From JACDAN01 sp963802375 (GTDB taxonomy: Bacteria > Actinomycetota > Thermoleophilia > Gaiellales > Gaiellaceae): a stretch of DNA of 64,000 bases. The notes below the pieces were generated by a model, which saw only the letters and a program-made list of their open reading frames with translations, was not told where the DNA came from and did not search any database. Positions within the stretch are counted from its first letter, which is position 1; every line of letters begins with the position of its first letter. Where the stretch lies: positions 1 to 64,000 of the forward strand of contig CAWDIJ010000005.1 of assembly GCA_963802375.1 (NCBI GenBank), in the 5' to 3' direction. Of this stretch, positions 18,949 to 27,407 are shown in pieces. The position numbers were made by a program, and so were the translations under genes.

Positions 18949-20376
18949 TTACGGCCGCGAAAGCGCCCGCGGGACGCGCTGATCGGGCCGAAGACCGACC
19001 CGCCGGAGCGCCTCCACCATTGTGCGTGTCGCCGCCGATCGCAGCATCTCCCAGCCGACGGCGCGATTCCCGACGACGAGACGCGCCAGCTCGCCGAAGC
19101 GACGATTACGGACGTAGAGGTTGGCGTAGCAGGCAATCTGGTACCGCTTCAGCCGGGCGAGGCTCACGGTCTCGAGCTCGAGCACGCCGCTCGAGTACTT
19201 GTCGAAGTCCTCCCAGCCGCCGGAGAGCAGGCGGTACCCGCCTTCGCCGCGCAGCGCCATCTCGTGGATCGGGGTCCCGGGGAACGGGGTCATGATCGAC
19301 ACTGAAAGCTGGTTCGGGTTGATCTTCGCGATGAAGTCGATCGTGTCCCGGATCTCCGCGCGAGTCTCGTCCGGATGACCGAGGATGAACTTGCACCACA
19401 CCCTCAGGCCGTTGCCTTTCGCGAGCGCGACGGCATACTCGACCTGCTCGAGCGTGATCCCCTTCTTGATCTTCCGAAGCACCTCCGGGTTGCCCGTCTC
19501 CACGCCGAGCTCGAGCATCTCGAAGTTCGCGGTCTTGAGCAGGCGCATGAACTCCTCGTCGACCCGGTCGACGCGGGTCTGGGCCGAGAACCGAACTCGC
19601 TCATGGAACCCTCGCGCGATGATGCCCTCGAGGATCGCCTTCGTCCGGCCCATGTGCAGCCCGAAGGTCTCGTCCTCGATCCGGATTCGCGACGGGCGGT
19701 AGCGCTCGAGCATCTGCTCCACCTCGTCGAGCACGTTCGCGGGGGTCCGGTATCGCGGCTTGAACCCGGAGTTGTGGGAGCAGAACACGCACTTGAACGG
19801 GCATCCGCGGTGCGTGATCAGCGGGAGGGTCTGGACAGGGCGGAACAGGTCCCAGGCGGGAAACGGAAGCGCGTCGTAGTCGTCCGGCGGCGGGCGAGGA
19901 GGCCCCGCCACCAGTTCGCCTCCGCGCCGCGAGACGAGCCCGGGGATGGCCGACGGATCGACGTTGCGCTCCAGCGCGTCGGCGAGCTCACAGGCGAGGT
20001 GTTCGCCTTCGCCGACGCACGCGTAGTCGAAGCTCTCGCCCTCTTCGAGCGCCCCTCGTCCGACGGCGTTCACGTGTGCGCCGCCGACCATGACCGGCAC
20101 GTCCGCGCGATCGTGCTTGATCCGCCTCGCGATCTCCACGGCCCGTGGGTACTCGACCGTCATGCACGTGATCCCGACGAGGTCGGGCGGCCGGGCCCGC
20201 ACGCGCGTGACGATGTCGTCGACCGTCAGGCCGTCCAGCTTCCCGTCCAGCAGGTCGATCGTGTGGCCGGCTGCGCGCAGCGAGCTGGCGACGTAGGCGA
20301 TTCCCAGGCTCGGAAAGCGCGCCCAGTGCCGATCGAACTCGCTGCGCGGCGGCACCTGCACGAGCGCGACCCTCAT
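18949..20376 (-). CDS. B12-binding radical SAM protein
   Basis: 475 residues. The N-terminal 150 residues look like a cobalamin-binding Rossmann domain (LGIAYVASSLRAAGHTIDLL, VMVGGAHVNA, DYACVGEGE). The radical SAM core starts at HRGCPFKCVFCSHN, with Cys192, Cys196 and Cys199 for the 4Fe-4S cluster, then RIEDETFGLHMGRTK and MLELGVETGNPEVLRKIKKG. Such enzymes methylate or rearrange unreactive carbon positions in lipids, sugars and natural products. It follows a methyltransferase and a deacetylase gene, so a modified sugar or lipid anchor is a plausible target; the reaction is not known. Confidence 0.88.
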   Translation of the reverse strand: MRVALVQVPPRSEFDRHWARFPSLGIAYVASSLRAAGHTIDLLDGKLDGLTVDDIVTRVRARPPDLVGITCMTVEYPRAVEIARRIKHDRADVPVMVGGAHVNAVGRGALEEGESFDYACVGEGEHLACELADALERNVDPSAIPGLVSRRGGELVAGPPRPPPDDYDALPFPAWDLFRPVQTLPLITHRGCPFKCVFCSHNSGFKPRYRTPANVLDEVEQMLERYRPSRIRIEDETFGLHMGRTKAILEGIIARGFHERVRFSAQTRVDRVDEEFMRLLKTANFEMLELGVETGNPEVLRKIKKGITLEQVEYAVALAKGNGLRVWCKFILGHPDETRAEIRDTIDFIAKINPNQLSVSIMTPFPGTPIHEMALRGEGGYRLLSGGWEDFDKYSSGVLELETVSLARLKRYQIACYANLYVRNRRFGELARLVVGNRAVGWEMLRSAATRTMVEALRRVGLRPDQRVPRALSRP

Positions 20377-20394
20377 CGCGCGCTCCTCATCCGG

Positions 20395-21007
20395 TCACGG
20401 CGTCGCCACGACGAGGAAGCCCAGCCGCCCGCGCGAGGCGAACTCGACCGTGGAGAACCCGGCGTCCGCGAGAAGCGCCTCTGCCCCGGCCTCGGTGTAC
20501 TCGAAGATCGGGCACCGGTGCAGCGCGTAGTGGAGGTGGCGTAGCGGCGCCTTGACCCAGTCCCAGCGCGGGAAGGATGCGACGAGCGCAGACAGTGCAA
20601 CGGGCGCGCATCCACGCAGCGGCTCGCTCTGGTCGGTCCAGGTAGTCGAAAAGCCCCAGTGCGAGCACGACGTCGAAGGTCCGCGAGACGTCGATGTCGA
20701 GGAAGTCCCCCTCGATGAGCTCGACTTCGTGCGCGTCGACTCGCCGCCGTGCCAGCTCCAACATCTGCGGGGAGACGTCGATCCCGACGTACCGCGCGGC
20801 GCCGGCCTCGATGACCGCCTCCGCGACGCGGCCGGGGCCGCACCCGATGTCGAGCACCTCCGGCGCCGGGTGGCGCGCCACGACGGAGACCGCGAGCGCA
20901 CGACTGAGCTCGGGCCCCCGTCGGAGGCGCGCGGCGACGCCTCGGCTGTCGTACAGCCGGTCAAACGAGCGCGCGTGCTTGTCGAAGTAGCGGCGTGTCG
21001 GCGTCAT
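20395..21007 (-). CDS. Class I SAM methyltransferase (one frameshift)
   Basis: About 204 residues when joined. RRYFDKHARSFDRLYD opens the protein; PEVLDIGCGPGRVAEAVIEA is a clean SAM-binding motif I, VGIDVSPQMLELARRR the acidic loop, and TFDVVLALGLFDYLDRPERA motif II. One extra base near 20605 shifts the frame; the C-terminal part continues VASFPRWDWVKAPLRHLHYA and ends GRLGFLVVATP. The start overlaps the 3' end of the deacetylase gene by 47 bases, more than its neighbours, so the deacetylase tail may also carry an indel. Acceptor unknown. Confidence 0.8.
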
Positions 21008-21875
21008 CGGCGGCCGCCGGGAAGACCTCGCGGACGGGGACGAGCCGGAACCGCGCGGCGGCTTCGCGGAGCCGTGGCTCGATCAGGTGGCGGCGGGTGT
21101 TCTGCCAGACGAGCCTCCACCCCTCCCGGATTCGTTCCCGCCCGCCTGCCCCGCGAGGAAGGTCGATGCGCAGGGGCTCCGGCGCGAACTCGTACGGGTG
21201 GAAGTAGAGAACCGGGAGTGTCGTGCTGCGGCTGAGGTCGTGCAGCCCACGCCACAGCACGGCGCTCGGCAGGACGCGCCAGTAGGCGCCGCCGCCGACG
21301 GGAAGCACGACCCTGCCCCACCGGCACACGGCGAGTGGGAACTCCCAGAGCGTGTCCGCGTCACCCCGGATGCCGTACGGGTGCGCGGGGATCGGGCGGA
21401 TCCGGTTCCGGACGCGCGGCGAGTCGAAGAGGCTCGAGTCGTACCGGAACCCGACGTCGCGCAAAACGTCGTGCGCCCACGCCGAGTCGCGGGTGATCGA
21501 GCACCACGGCGCTCGATACCCGGCCGGTGTCACGCCGCAGATCCGCTCGATGACCTCCACGCAGCGGAGGACGTCGCGCCTGAACTCGTCCGGCGTCTGC
21601 TCGTACGCGCGCACGTGGTCGTATCCGTGACAGCCGACCTCGTGTCCTCGCGCGGCGACGTCCGCGAGCGCCTCCGGATGACGCTCGGCGGTGACACCGG
21701 CGACGAAGAACGTCGCCCGGACTCCGAGCTCGTCCAGAAGGTCGAGAAGCGTCGAGATGTGCCGCCCGAACGCATCGCTCCCCTTCCGCCAGTCGGCTCG
21801 CCCGATCTGGTGATAGACGAGCTGGTGCCAGTCCTCGAAGTCGAACGTCAGCAGGAACGTCTTCCGCTCGCTCAT
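20961..21875 (-). CDS. Polysaccharide deacetylase (NodB fold)
   Basis: A 304-residue carbohydrate esterase family 4 type protein. LLTFDFEDWHQL provides the catalytic/metal Asp (Asp15), and GHEVGCHGYDHVRA gives His83 and His87 of the metal triad; GYRAPWCSIT is the next conserved motif and FHPYEF a late one. Size and layout match the deacetylases that accompany exopolysaccharide clusters (DUF3473 type). No signal peptide, so it probably acts on a cytoplasmic or lipid-linked N-acetyl sugar. ATG at 21875 overlaps the preceding stop as ATGA; the frame runs further upstream but is not used. Confidence 0.87.
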   Translation of the reverse strand: MSERKTFLLTFDFEDWHQLVYHQIGRADWRKGSDAFGRHISTLLDLLDELGVRATFFVAGVTAERHPEALADVAARGHEVGCHGYDHVRAYEQTPDEFRRDVLRCVEVIERICGVTPAGYRAPWCSITRDSAWAHDVLRDVGFRYDSSLFDSPRVRNRIRPIPAHPYGIRGDADTLWEFPLAVCRWGRVVLPVGGGAYWRVLPSAVLWRGLHDLSRSTTLPVLYFHPYEFAPEPLRIDLPRGAGGRERIREGWRLVWQNTRRHLIEPRLREAAARFRLVPVREVFPAAADDADTPLLRQARALV

Positions 21876-22978
21876 GCCACGACCGCCGTCTGTTGGACGG
21901 GTCGATACTCCGGCGCGGCGAGCATCTCGGCGAGGGCCGCCCGCACTCCGGCCGCGGACGGGTGCTCGACGTGCCGCGCGAGCACCGACAGCCACCCGTT
22001 CAACCAGGCCGGGTCGACGTTGCTCGCGCTCGCCCTCCACACGTGCTCGCAGCGGGTCTCGGCGATCTCGTCGCCGCTCGCGAACAGGCGTTCATGCAGC
22101 CGTTCTCCGGTCCTGAGCCCGACGAACTCGACCGCGACTTCATCCGAGGCGATGCGCCGGGCGAGGTCGAGGATGGTCACCGGCGGCCCGGTGTCGAGCC
22201 AGAAGACCCCGTCCGGGTCGGCCAGCCCGCCGGCGACGATTGCGAGCTTGGTCGCCTCGTCCGCCGTCATCAGGTAGCGCGTGGCGGCGGGATGCGTGAC
22301 CGTCAGCGGACAACCGCGCGCGAGCTGCTGCCGGAACAACGGGAGGATGCTTCCCGTTGAGTCGACCACGTTCGCGAGGCGCACCGACGTGTACCGACCG
22401 TCTCTCGTCTCGCGGCCCGCCGTGGCGACGATCCATTCGGCAACGGCTTTCGTGCGGCCGAGGATGCTCGTCGGCTCGACAGCTTTGTCTGTCGAGAACA
22501 GCACGAAGCGCCCCACCCGCGCCCGGCGGGCCGCCTCGACGACGCACTTCGTCCCCAGCACGTTCGTGGCGACCCCCTCGATTGGAGACGCCTCGAGCAG
22601 CGGCACGTGCTTGTACGCCGCTGCGTGGAACACGACGGCCGGGCGATGCTCCTCGAAGACCGCGGCGGTTCTCTCCAGGCTCTTGATGTCCGCCAGGACC
22701 GGCACGGCCTTCCCGAACCCCAGGTCGTCCGCGAGCCTCCTCACAACGGCGACGAGCGAGGCCTCCGCCTGATCGACGAGGACGAGCTCGGCGACACCCT
22801 GCCGGACGAGCTGCGTACAGAGCTCGGCGCCGATGGAGCCCCCGGCGCCGGTGACGAGGACGGTCGCGTCCGCGAGATACGCGCCGAACCGTCCGACGTC
22901 GAGGTCTACGAGCGGCCGGCCGAGGAGCGAGGCGGCGTCGCCGGCAGGCGCATGGCCGTTGCGTGCCGCCGTACGCAT
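21872..22978 (-). CDS. UDP-N-acetylglucosamine 4,6-dehydratase family (FlaA1/CapD short form)
   Basis: A 368-residue nucleotide-sugar dehydratase without the N-terminal membrane domain of long CapD proteins. LVTGAGGSIGAELCTQLVRQ (41-60) binds NADP, AAAYKHVPLLEASPIEG and FSTDKAVEPTSILGRTK (161-177, Ser-Thr-Asp-Lys) are the family's active-site blocks. The product, a 4-keto-6-deoxy-HexNAc, is the substrate expected for a DegT aminotransferase such as the one at 23068. Family members use Asp-Lys rather than Tyr-Lys chemistry, which matches what is seen. ATG start; coupled to the deacetylase. Confidence 0.87.
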   Translation of the reverse strand: MRTAARNGHAPAGDAASLLGRPLVDLDVGRFGAYLADATVLVTGAGGSIGAELCTQLVRQGVAELVLVDQAEASLVAVVRRLADDLGFGKAVPVLADIKSLERTAAVFEEHRPAVVFHAAAYKHVPLLEASPIEGVATNVLGTKCVVEAARRARVGRFVLFSTDKAVEPTSILGRTKAVAEWIVATAGRETRDGRYTSVRLANVVDSTGSILPLFRQQLARGCPLTVTHPAATRYLMTADEATKLAIVAGGLADPDGVFWLDTGPPVTILDLARRIASDEVAVEFVGLRTGERLHERLFASGDEIAETRCEHVWRASASNVDPAWLNGWLSVLARHVEHPSAAGVRAALAEMLAAPEYRPVQQTAVVA

Positions 22979-23067
22979 CAGCGCGGAGCTGATGTGCAGC
23001 TTCTGGCTTCCGACGTGGCGCTGATGGCGCGGTCCCTATCGCATCCGCAGGGACGTGTCAACAGTCG

Positions 23068-24201
23068 TCAGGCGGTTCCGAGCGCGCGAGCCAGGGCGGC
23101 GACGACCCGTTCCTGATCGCCGGCGGAGAGCCCCGTGTGGAACGGCAACGCGAGCCCCTGGGCGCCTGCCGCCTCCGCGACCGGGAACATGCCGGAGGAG
23201 AGGGCGAAGCGGTCGCGATAGGCCGCCTGCAAATGGATCGCGGGCAGATAGGGCTTGGAGGCGATCCCGTCCGCCGCGAGCCGCGCCATCACCGTCGATC
23301 GCTCCGAGGGCGGGTCGACGAAGACGACGTACACGAACCAGGAGCGGTGGTAGACGTCGTCGTCGGCACACAGCAGCCGGACGCCTTCCACGTCGGCCAG
23401 CAGTGCGTCGTACCTCGCAGCGACCTCCTCTCGGAGGGCGAGGATGCGGTCGAGCTTCCGAAGCTGCGCGACTCCCAGCGCGGCCGACAGCTCGTCGAGG
23501 CGGTAGTTGTAGCCGATCCGTTCGTGCGCGAACGTCTCGCCCGTGTCGGTCCGGCCCTGGTTCGCGAGACTCTTCACGAATGCCCACTCGTCCTCCGTGC
23601 TGACCACGACCGCGCCGCCCTCGCCCGTGGTCACCTGCTTGTTCGGATAGAACGCGAAGACCGCGGGGTTCCCGAAGGACCCGACCGGCCGGCCGCGATA
23701 GGTGGCGCCAAGCGCTTCGCAGGCGTCCTCGATGATCGCGAGATCGTGGCGCTCCGCGAGGTCCCGGAAGGCGTCCATGTCGAGCGGGTACCCGAAGAGA
23801 TCGACGAGCATGAGCGCTTTCGTCCTCGGCGTGATCGCAGCTTCCACGGCAGCGGGGTCGAGGTTGAGCGTCCGCTCGTCTACGTCGACGAAGACCGGGG
23901 TGCCGCCCTCGTAGACGATCGCGTTCGCCGAGGCGATGAACGACAGCGGCGTCGTCACCACCTCGTCACCGGGCGAGATCCCCGCGAGCTTGACGCAGAG
24001 ATGCAGACCGGCTGTACCGCTCGACAACGCCGCCGCGTACGGCGCCTCGACCCGCTCGGCGAGCGCCGCCTCGAACTGCTCGATCATCGGCCCGAAGGCG
24101 AGACGCCCCGACCGGATCACCTCGAGGACGAGCTCCTCCTCGGCCTCGTCGACGTACGGCGCCGAGAGGCCGATGGTGTCAACCGCGGTCTCGCCGCTCA
24201 T
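23068..24201 (-). CDS. DegT/DnrJ/EryC1 sugar aminotransferase
   Basis: A 377-residue PLP-dependent fold-type-I enzyme that aminates a keto-sugar nucleotide. Lys188 in FYPNKQVTTGEGG forms the Schiff base, Asp159 in IIEDACEALGA contacts the PLP ring nitrogen, and SSGTAGLHL positions the phosphate. Together with the dehydratase at 21872 it recalls the PglF/PglE pair making UDP-4-amino-4,6-dideoxy-GlcNAc. The second set of residues, HERIGYNYRLDELSAAL, is the usual dimer/substrate loop. ATG start; about 90 bases separate it from the dehydratase. Confidence 0.9.
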   Translation of the reverse strand: MSGETAVDTIGLSAPYVDEAEEELVLEVIRSGRLAFGPMIEQFEAALAERVEAPYAAALSSGTAGLHLCVKLAGISPGDEVVTTPLSFIASANAIVYEGGTPVFVDVDERTLNLDPAAVEAAITPRTKALMLVDLFGYPLDMDAFRDLAERHDLAIIEDACEALGATYRGRPVGSFGNPAVFAFYPNKQVTTGEGGAVVVSTEDEWAFVKSLANQGRTDTGETFAHERIGYNYRLDELSAALGVAQLRKLDRILALREEVAARYDALLADVEGVRLLCADDDVYHRSWFVYVVFVDPPSERSTVMARLAADGIASKPYLPAIHLQAAYRDRFALSSGMFPVAEAAGAQGLALPFHTGLSAGDQERVVAALARALGTA

Positions 24202-24238
24202 CGACGTCGCATGCTGACAGATCGGAGCTAGCGCAGTT

Positions 24239-24378
24239 CCTTGTTCGACTCCATGTCGAACCGGCCGTGAAGCGGCCCGTCCGCCGCCAGGCGGACACGG
24301 GGAAGGGGTCTGGGGAAACCGGGAGGTCCCCAGCGCCCTGCCGCTACCTCAGGTCCTTGTTCGACTCCATGTCGAACC
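24239..24378. repeat. 24-base direct repeat: duplicated 3' end of the DPM-like gene
   Basis: Exactly the same 24 bases occur at 24239-24262 and 24355-24378. The right copy encodes the last codons (FDMESNKDLR, stop) of the glycosyltransferase at 24344; the left copy, 116 bases further downstream, encodes FDMESNKELR in its own frame followed by a stop. Between them sits a perfect 7-bp hairpin (GTCCGCC and GGCGGAC arms, 24279-24296), a possible terminator without a T-run. Confidence 0.75.
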
Positions 24379-25288
24379 ACATCGCAAACAAGGTGAACTG
24401 AGTCCCCGAGATCAGGAGCAGCGCCACGAGCGTCGCCGTGCCCGCCGTGATGTCGCCGCCCAGGAAGACCCGCTCGACCGCGACATAGGTGCCGAGGGCG
24501 AGCCCGAGCGTCGTCATCACGATCCCGAGGGCATAGAAGAACACCAGCGGGTGGAAGTCCCGGATCACGTACTTCTCCCGCAGCCGCCAGAAGAAGCCCT
24601 TGAAGAGCAGCCAGGCGATCGACGGGATCACCTTCCAGAGCTTGATTCCCGAGCGCTCGCCGACGTTGTAGATCGGCCGCGAGGAGAAGTCCCGCACTCG
24701 CGCGTTCCACACGTTGAGGTGGACAAGCATGTCGTTCGGGAAGCCGTAGCGCGGGTAGATCCGGTCGAGGTCGAGCTGCTGCAGCATCGGCCGCGAGATC
24801 GCCGTGAAGCCGGACTGCGAGTCGGCGACGTGCCAGTAGCCCGACGCGATCTTCGTCAGCATCGAGAGGACGGCGTTGCCGAGGTAGCGGTGGCGCGGCA
24901 TCAGCTCCCACGCCTGTCCGGTGAAGAGCCGGTTCGCCTTCGCGTAGTCGACCTCGCCGGCGGCCACGGCGGTGGCGATCGTCTCGAGGTCGCCGGGATC
25001 CATCTGGCCGTCGGCCGCCATCACGGCGGTCACGTCGACCTTCTCGTCCAGCGCCCGCTTGTAGCCGGTGACGATCGCGGCGCCGACTCCGCGGTTCCGG
25101 TCGTGCGCGATGACCTCGACGCGCGGGTCCTCGGTCTCGGCGGCGCGCGCGGCCGTCGCGTCGCCGGACTTGTCGTCGACGACGTAGATCCGGTCGACGA
25201 AGGCGGGGATCGACGCGAGGGTCCGGCCGATCAGCTCTTCCTCGTCGTGGGCCGGGACGACGACCGCGACCCGTTTGCCTTCGATCAC
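24344..25288 (-). CDS. Glycosyltransferase family 2, polyprenyl-phosphate mannose synthase-like
   Basis: 314 residues. The GT-A domain (VVVPAHDEEELIGRTL, YVVDDKSGD, and VMAADGQMDPGDLE with metal-binding Asp93) is followed by SQSGFTAISRPML and two C-terminal membrane helices (about 245-300). Such enzymes transfer a sugar from a nucleotide sugar to polyprenyl phosphate, providing a lipid-linked donor used outside the membrane. ATG start; the gene overlaps the Wzz-like stop by four bases. Its last ten codons are duplicated downstream. Confidence 0.88.
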   Translation of the reverse strand: MIEGKRVAVVVPAHDEEELIGRTLASIPAFVDRIYVVDDKSGDATAARAAETEDPRVEVIAHDRNRGVGAAIVTGYKRALDEKVDVTAVMAADGQMDPGDLETIATAVAAGEVDYAKANRLFTGQAWELMPRHRYLGNAVLSMLTKIASGYWHVADSQSGFTAISRPMLQQLDLDRIYPRYGFPNDMLVHLNVWNARVRDFSSRPIYNVGERSGIKLWKVIPSIAWLLFKGFFWRLREKYVIRDFHPLVFFYALGIVMTTLGLALGTYVAVERVFLGGDITAGTATLVALLLISGTQFTLFAMWFDMESNKDLR

Positions 25289-26208
25289 GCCGGCCGGGGG
25301 CGGAAGCGGCGCTCGGCCGGCTCCCAGAGGATCGCCGCCAGCAGACCGAGGATCAGGCCGATCAGCCCGCCGACGACGAGCGAGCGGCCGACGCTTCGCG
25401 CAGTCGTCTTCCGCGAGGCGGCCTGCTCGACGACGCTCGGCTGCTCGACGTTCTCGGCGAGCGCGAGCGCCTGCCTGCCCTCGAGCAGGTTCTGCGTGAC
25501 GAGCCCGCGCCGCTCGACCAGCGAGCCGATCGTGGCATTGAGGGTCGTCACGCCGATGAGCCGGTCGGTCGCGGCGAGACTACGGTCGTTCTGAAGGCGG
25601 GTCAGCTCCGCCTGGGCGGCGTCGAGGCGCCGCTCGCTTTCCGCCAGCTCGCGCTCGTCGGCGGCGATCCCCTCCTCCAGCGCCGCGATCTTGTCCTCGA
25701 CGTACGGCGAGACGGTCGCGACGACCTCCTGCCCGAGCAGGTTCGCGGCGCGCGCGGTGACCCTGGCGTTCTGGCCGGTGACTCCAACCTCGATCAGAGG
25801 CGTCGTCCCGACCACGGCGCGGCGGCCGGGCGGCGGCGAGACCTGCCGGCTCGTCACGTTCGCGCGGAGCTTGCCGAGGTCCATCCCACTCCGGTCAGCG
25901 ACGCTCTGGAGCACCGCCTCGGAGTGGACGATCTCGTTGACTGTGGACGGGTTGGTCGCGAGCCCGGGAACCGGCGCGCCGCCGTTCGGAGAGAACGGCT
26001 GGCCGAGGTAGAGCGTCGCCTCGGCGCGGTAGACCTCGCCGCCGCCGAGCGCCAGCGCGTAGCCGACCCCCAGGCCGAGCAGCAGGCCGAGGACCGGCAG
26101 CCACCAGCGGCGCTTGACGGCCTCCCACCAGCCGCGGACGTCGACCTCTCGCTCTGCGTCGAGATCGAGCTCCTCTGGAGGGATTCGGCGTGCTGTTCGG
26201 ACGCTCAC
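25285..26208 (-). CDS. Wzz-like polysaccharide chain-length/co-polymerase protein
   Basis: A 307-residue inner-membrane protein of the polysaccharide co-polymerase class. DVRGWWEAVKRRWWLPVLGLLL gives the first membrane helix (about 36-56), a long mostly helical periplasmic part follows (heptad-like region 170-225), and a second helix lies near 275-295 (SLVVGGLIGLILGLLAAIL). The N-terminal YRAEATLYLGQPFSP motif is typical. There is no tyrosine-kinase domain on its C-terminus and no kinase gene nearby. It should set modal chain length with the ligase/polymerase at 33433. GTG start. Confidence 0.85.
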   Translation of the reverse strand: MSVRTARRIPPEELDLDAEREVDVRGWWEAVKRRWWLPVLGLLLGLGVGYALALGGGEVYRAEATLYLGQPFSPNGGAPVPGLATNPSTVNEIVHSEAVLQSVADRSGMDLGKLRANVTSRQVSPPPGRRAVVGTTPLIEVGVTGQNARVTARAANLLGQEVVATVSPYVEDKIAALEEGIAADERELAESERRLDAAQAELTRLQNDRSLAATDRLIGVTTLNATIGSLVERRGLVTQNLLEGRQALALAENVEQPSVVEQAASRKTTARSVGRSLVVGGLIGLILGLLAAILWEPAERRFRPRPA

Positions 26209-26240
26209 AACCCGCCGACTTTAGCTAGGAGGCCTGATGT

Positions 26241-26267
26241 GAAATTCCGCCGGGCCGGCCGAATTTC
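26241..26267. repeat. 27-bp near-perfect palindrome
   Basis: GAAATTC and GAATTTC outer arms, GCCGG and CCGGC inner arms, one mismatched pair and a single central G. It lies in the 62-base gap between the glycosyltransferase stop (26271) and the Wzz-like start (26208). It may be a transcription terminator (no T-run) or an operator controlling wzz. Confidence 0.6.
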
Positions 26268-26270
26268 CCA

Positions 26271-27368
26271 TCAACCCTCTAGGAGGTCGGAGTAGAGCCG
26301 CTCGTGGGCCTCCGCAATCGCGTTCCAGGAGAGCGCACGGCGGGCGGCCTCGGTGCCCCGAAACGCCCGCTCCAATGCGGTCGGATCGTCGAGCAGCTCA
26401 CGAATCGCCGCAGCGAGGGCGCCGGCGTCCTCCCTTGGAACGACCGCTCCGGCGCCGTATTCCTCGACGAGCTCGCCGAGGACGTCGCTGACGACGGCGG
26501 GGCGGCCGTGGCCGAGCGCGGTCGCCAACGCGCCGGAGGCCGACTCACCGCCACGGTACGGGAACACGGCCAGGGTCGCCTCGCGCATCAAGCGCTCGAT
26601 CTCCTCCTCTTGCAGGTAGCCGAGCCGCCACTCGATCCGGTCTCCGACGTCGAGCTCCGCTGCGAGCGCGCGAATCGGCTCGACGGAGTCGAGTGGGTCC
26701 CCGGCCACCACGAGCCGGGCATCCGGCACCTCCGCCAGAGCCCGGACAAGGACGTCGAGGCCCTTGTAGCCACGAATCAGGCCGAAGAAGAGCAGCGTCC
26801 GGCCTGTGGGCGGGTCGATCGACGCCGGCGTGTCGAACGTGCCGTGCGGGATCCGGACGACTCCCTCGGCCGACACCCCGAAGCGCTCGAGCTGCTCGGC
26901 GCCGCCCCGCGTGTGCACGACGACCCGGTCGAAGGCGCCGTACATCGCGCGCCGCTCCTCTTCGTCCGCCTCGCCCGAGTGCGGGACGACGTTGTGCGCG
27001 GTGAGCACGCGCGGCCGAGGAAGCCGGCGGACCCAGACGAGGTCCCGTCGGCCGAGCGGCAGCCACTGCACGTGGACGACGTCCGGCCTCGCTCGTCGAA
27101 GACGGCCCAGGAGCAGCGCCACGCTCGGGACGTACTCGGCCGCCTTCAGCGGCACGCGCAGCCTCGAGCGGGGCGAGCGGCGAAGCAGCCGGCTGCTCAG
27201 CGGCAGGAAGAGCTCCGAGCGCCTGTAGCCGTCCGGCCGGGGCGGCTCCCCATACGCGAACGGCGAGGTCAGGAGGTCGACGTCGTGCCCGCGCGCGGCG
27301 AGCGCCGAGGCGAGGTGATGGTCGTACGCTGGCGAGTACGAGGGCGGATCGAGCAGCGCGATTCGCAC
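26271..27368 (-). CDS. Glycosyltransferase family 4
   Basis: About 365 residues. VRIALLDPPSYSPAYDHHLA is the N-terminus, VVHVQWLPLGRRDLVW the acceptor domain, LLFFGLIRGYKGLDVLVRAL the donor-domain entry and FPYRGGESASGALATALGHG the donor loop, where Glu-Ser replaces the common EGFG. The frame reaches 27506, but the GTG at 27368 directly precedes the family N-terminus and has TATGAT nine bases upstream. Divergent to the WbuB-like gene, with only 39 bases between starts. Confidence 0.85.
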   Translation of the reverse strand: MRIALLDPPSYSPAYDHHLASALAARGHDVDLLTSPFAYGEPPRPDGYRRSELFLPLSSRLLRRSPRSRLRVPLKAAEYVPSVALLLGRLRRARPDVVHVQWLPLGRRDLVWVRRLPRPRVLTAHNVVPHSGEADEEERRAMYGAFDRVVVHTRGGAEQLERFGVSAEGVVRIPHGTFDTPASIDPPTGRTLLFFGLIRGYKGLDVLVRALAEVPDARLVVAGDPLDSVEPIRALAAELDVGDRIEWRLGYLQEEEIERLMREATLAVFPYRGGESASGALATALGHGRPAVVSDVLGELVEEYGAGAVVPREDAGALAAAIRELLDDPTALERAFRGTEAARRALSWNAIAEAHERLYSDLLEG

Positions 27369-27377
27369 CGGGCCAGC

Positions 27378-27383
27378 ATCATA
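27378..27383 (-). promoter_or_regulatory. Candidate -10 box, near-leaderless
   Basis: TATGAT on the minus strand, nine bases before the GTG at 27368, within the 39-base gap to the divergent gene. Confidence 0.5.
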
Positions 27384-27407
27384 GGTCGGCCTCAGAGCGA
27401 CCACGCC

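Noticed and set aside
26304..27407. Upstream extension of the WbuB-like frame
   Set aside because: It is antisense to the neighbouring glycosyltransferase and shows no domain; the TTG at 27408 fits the family N-terminus.
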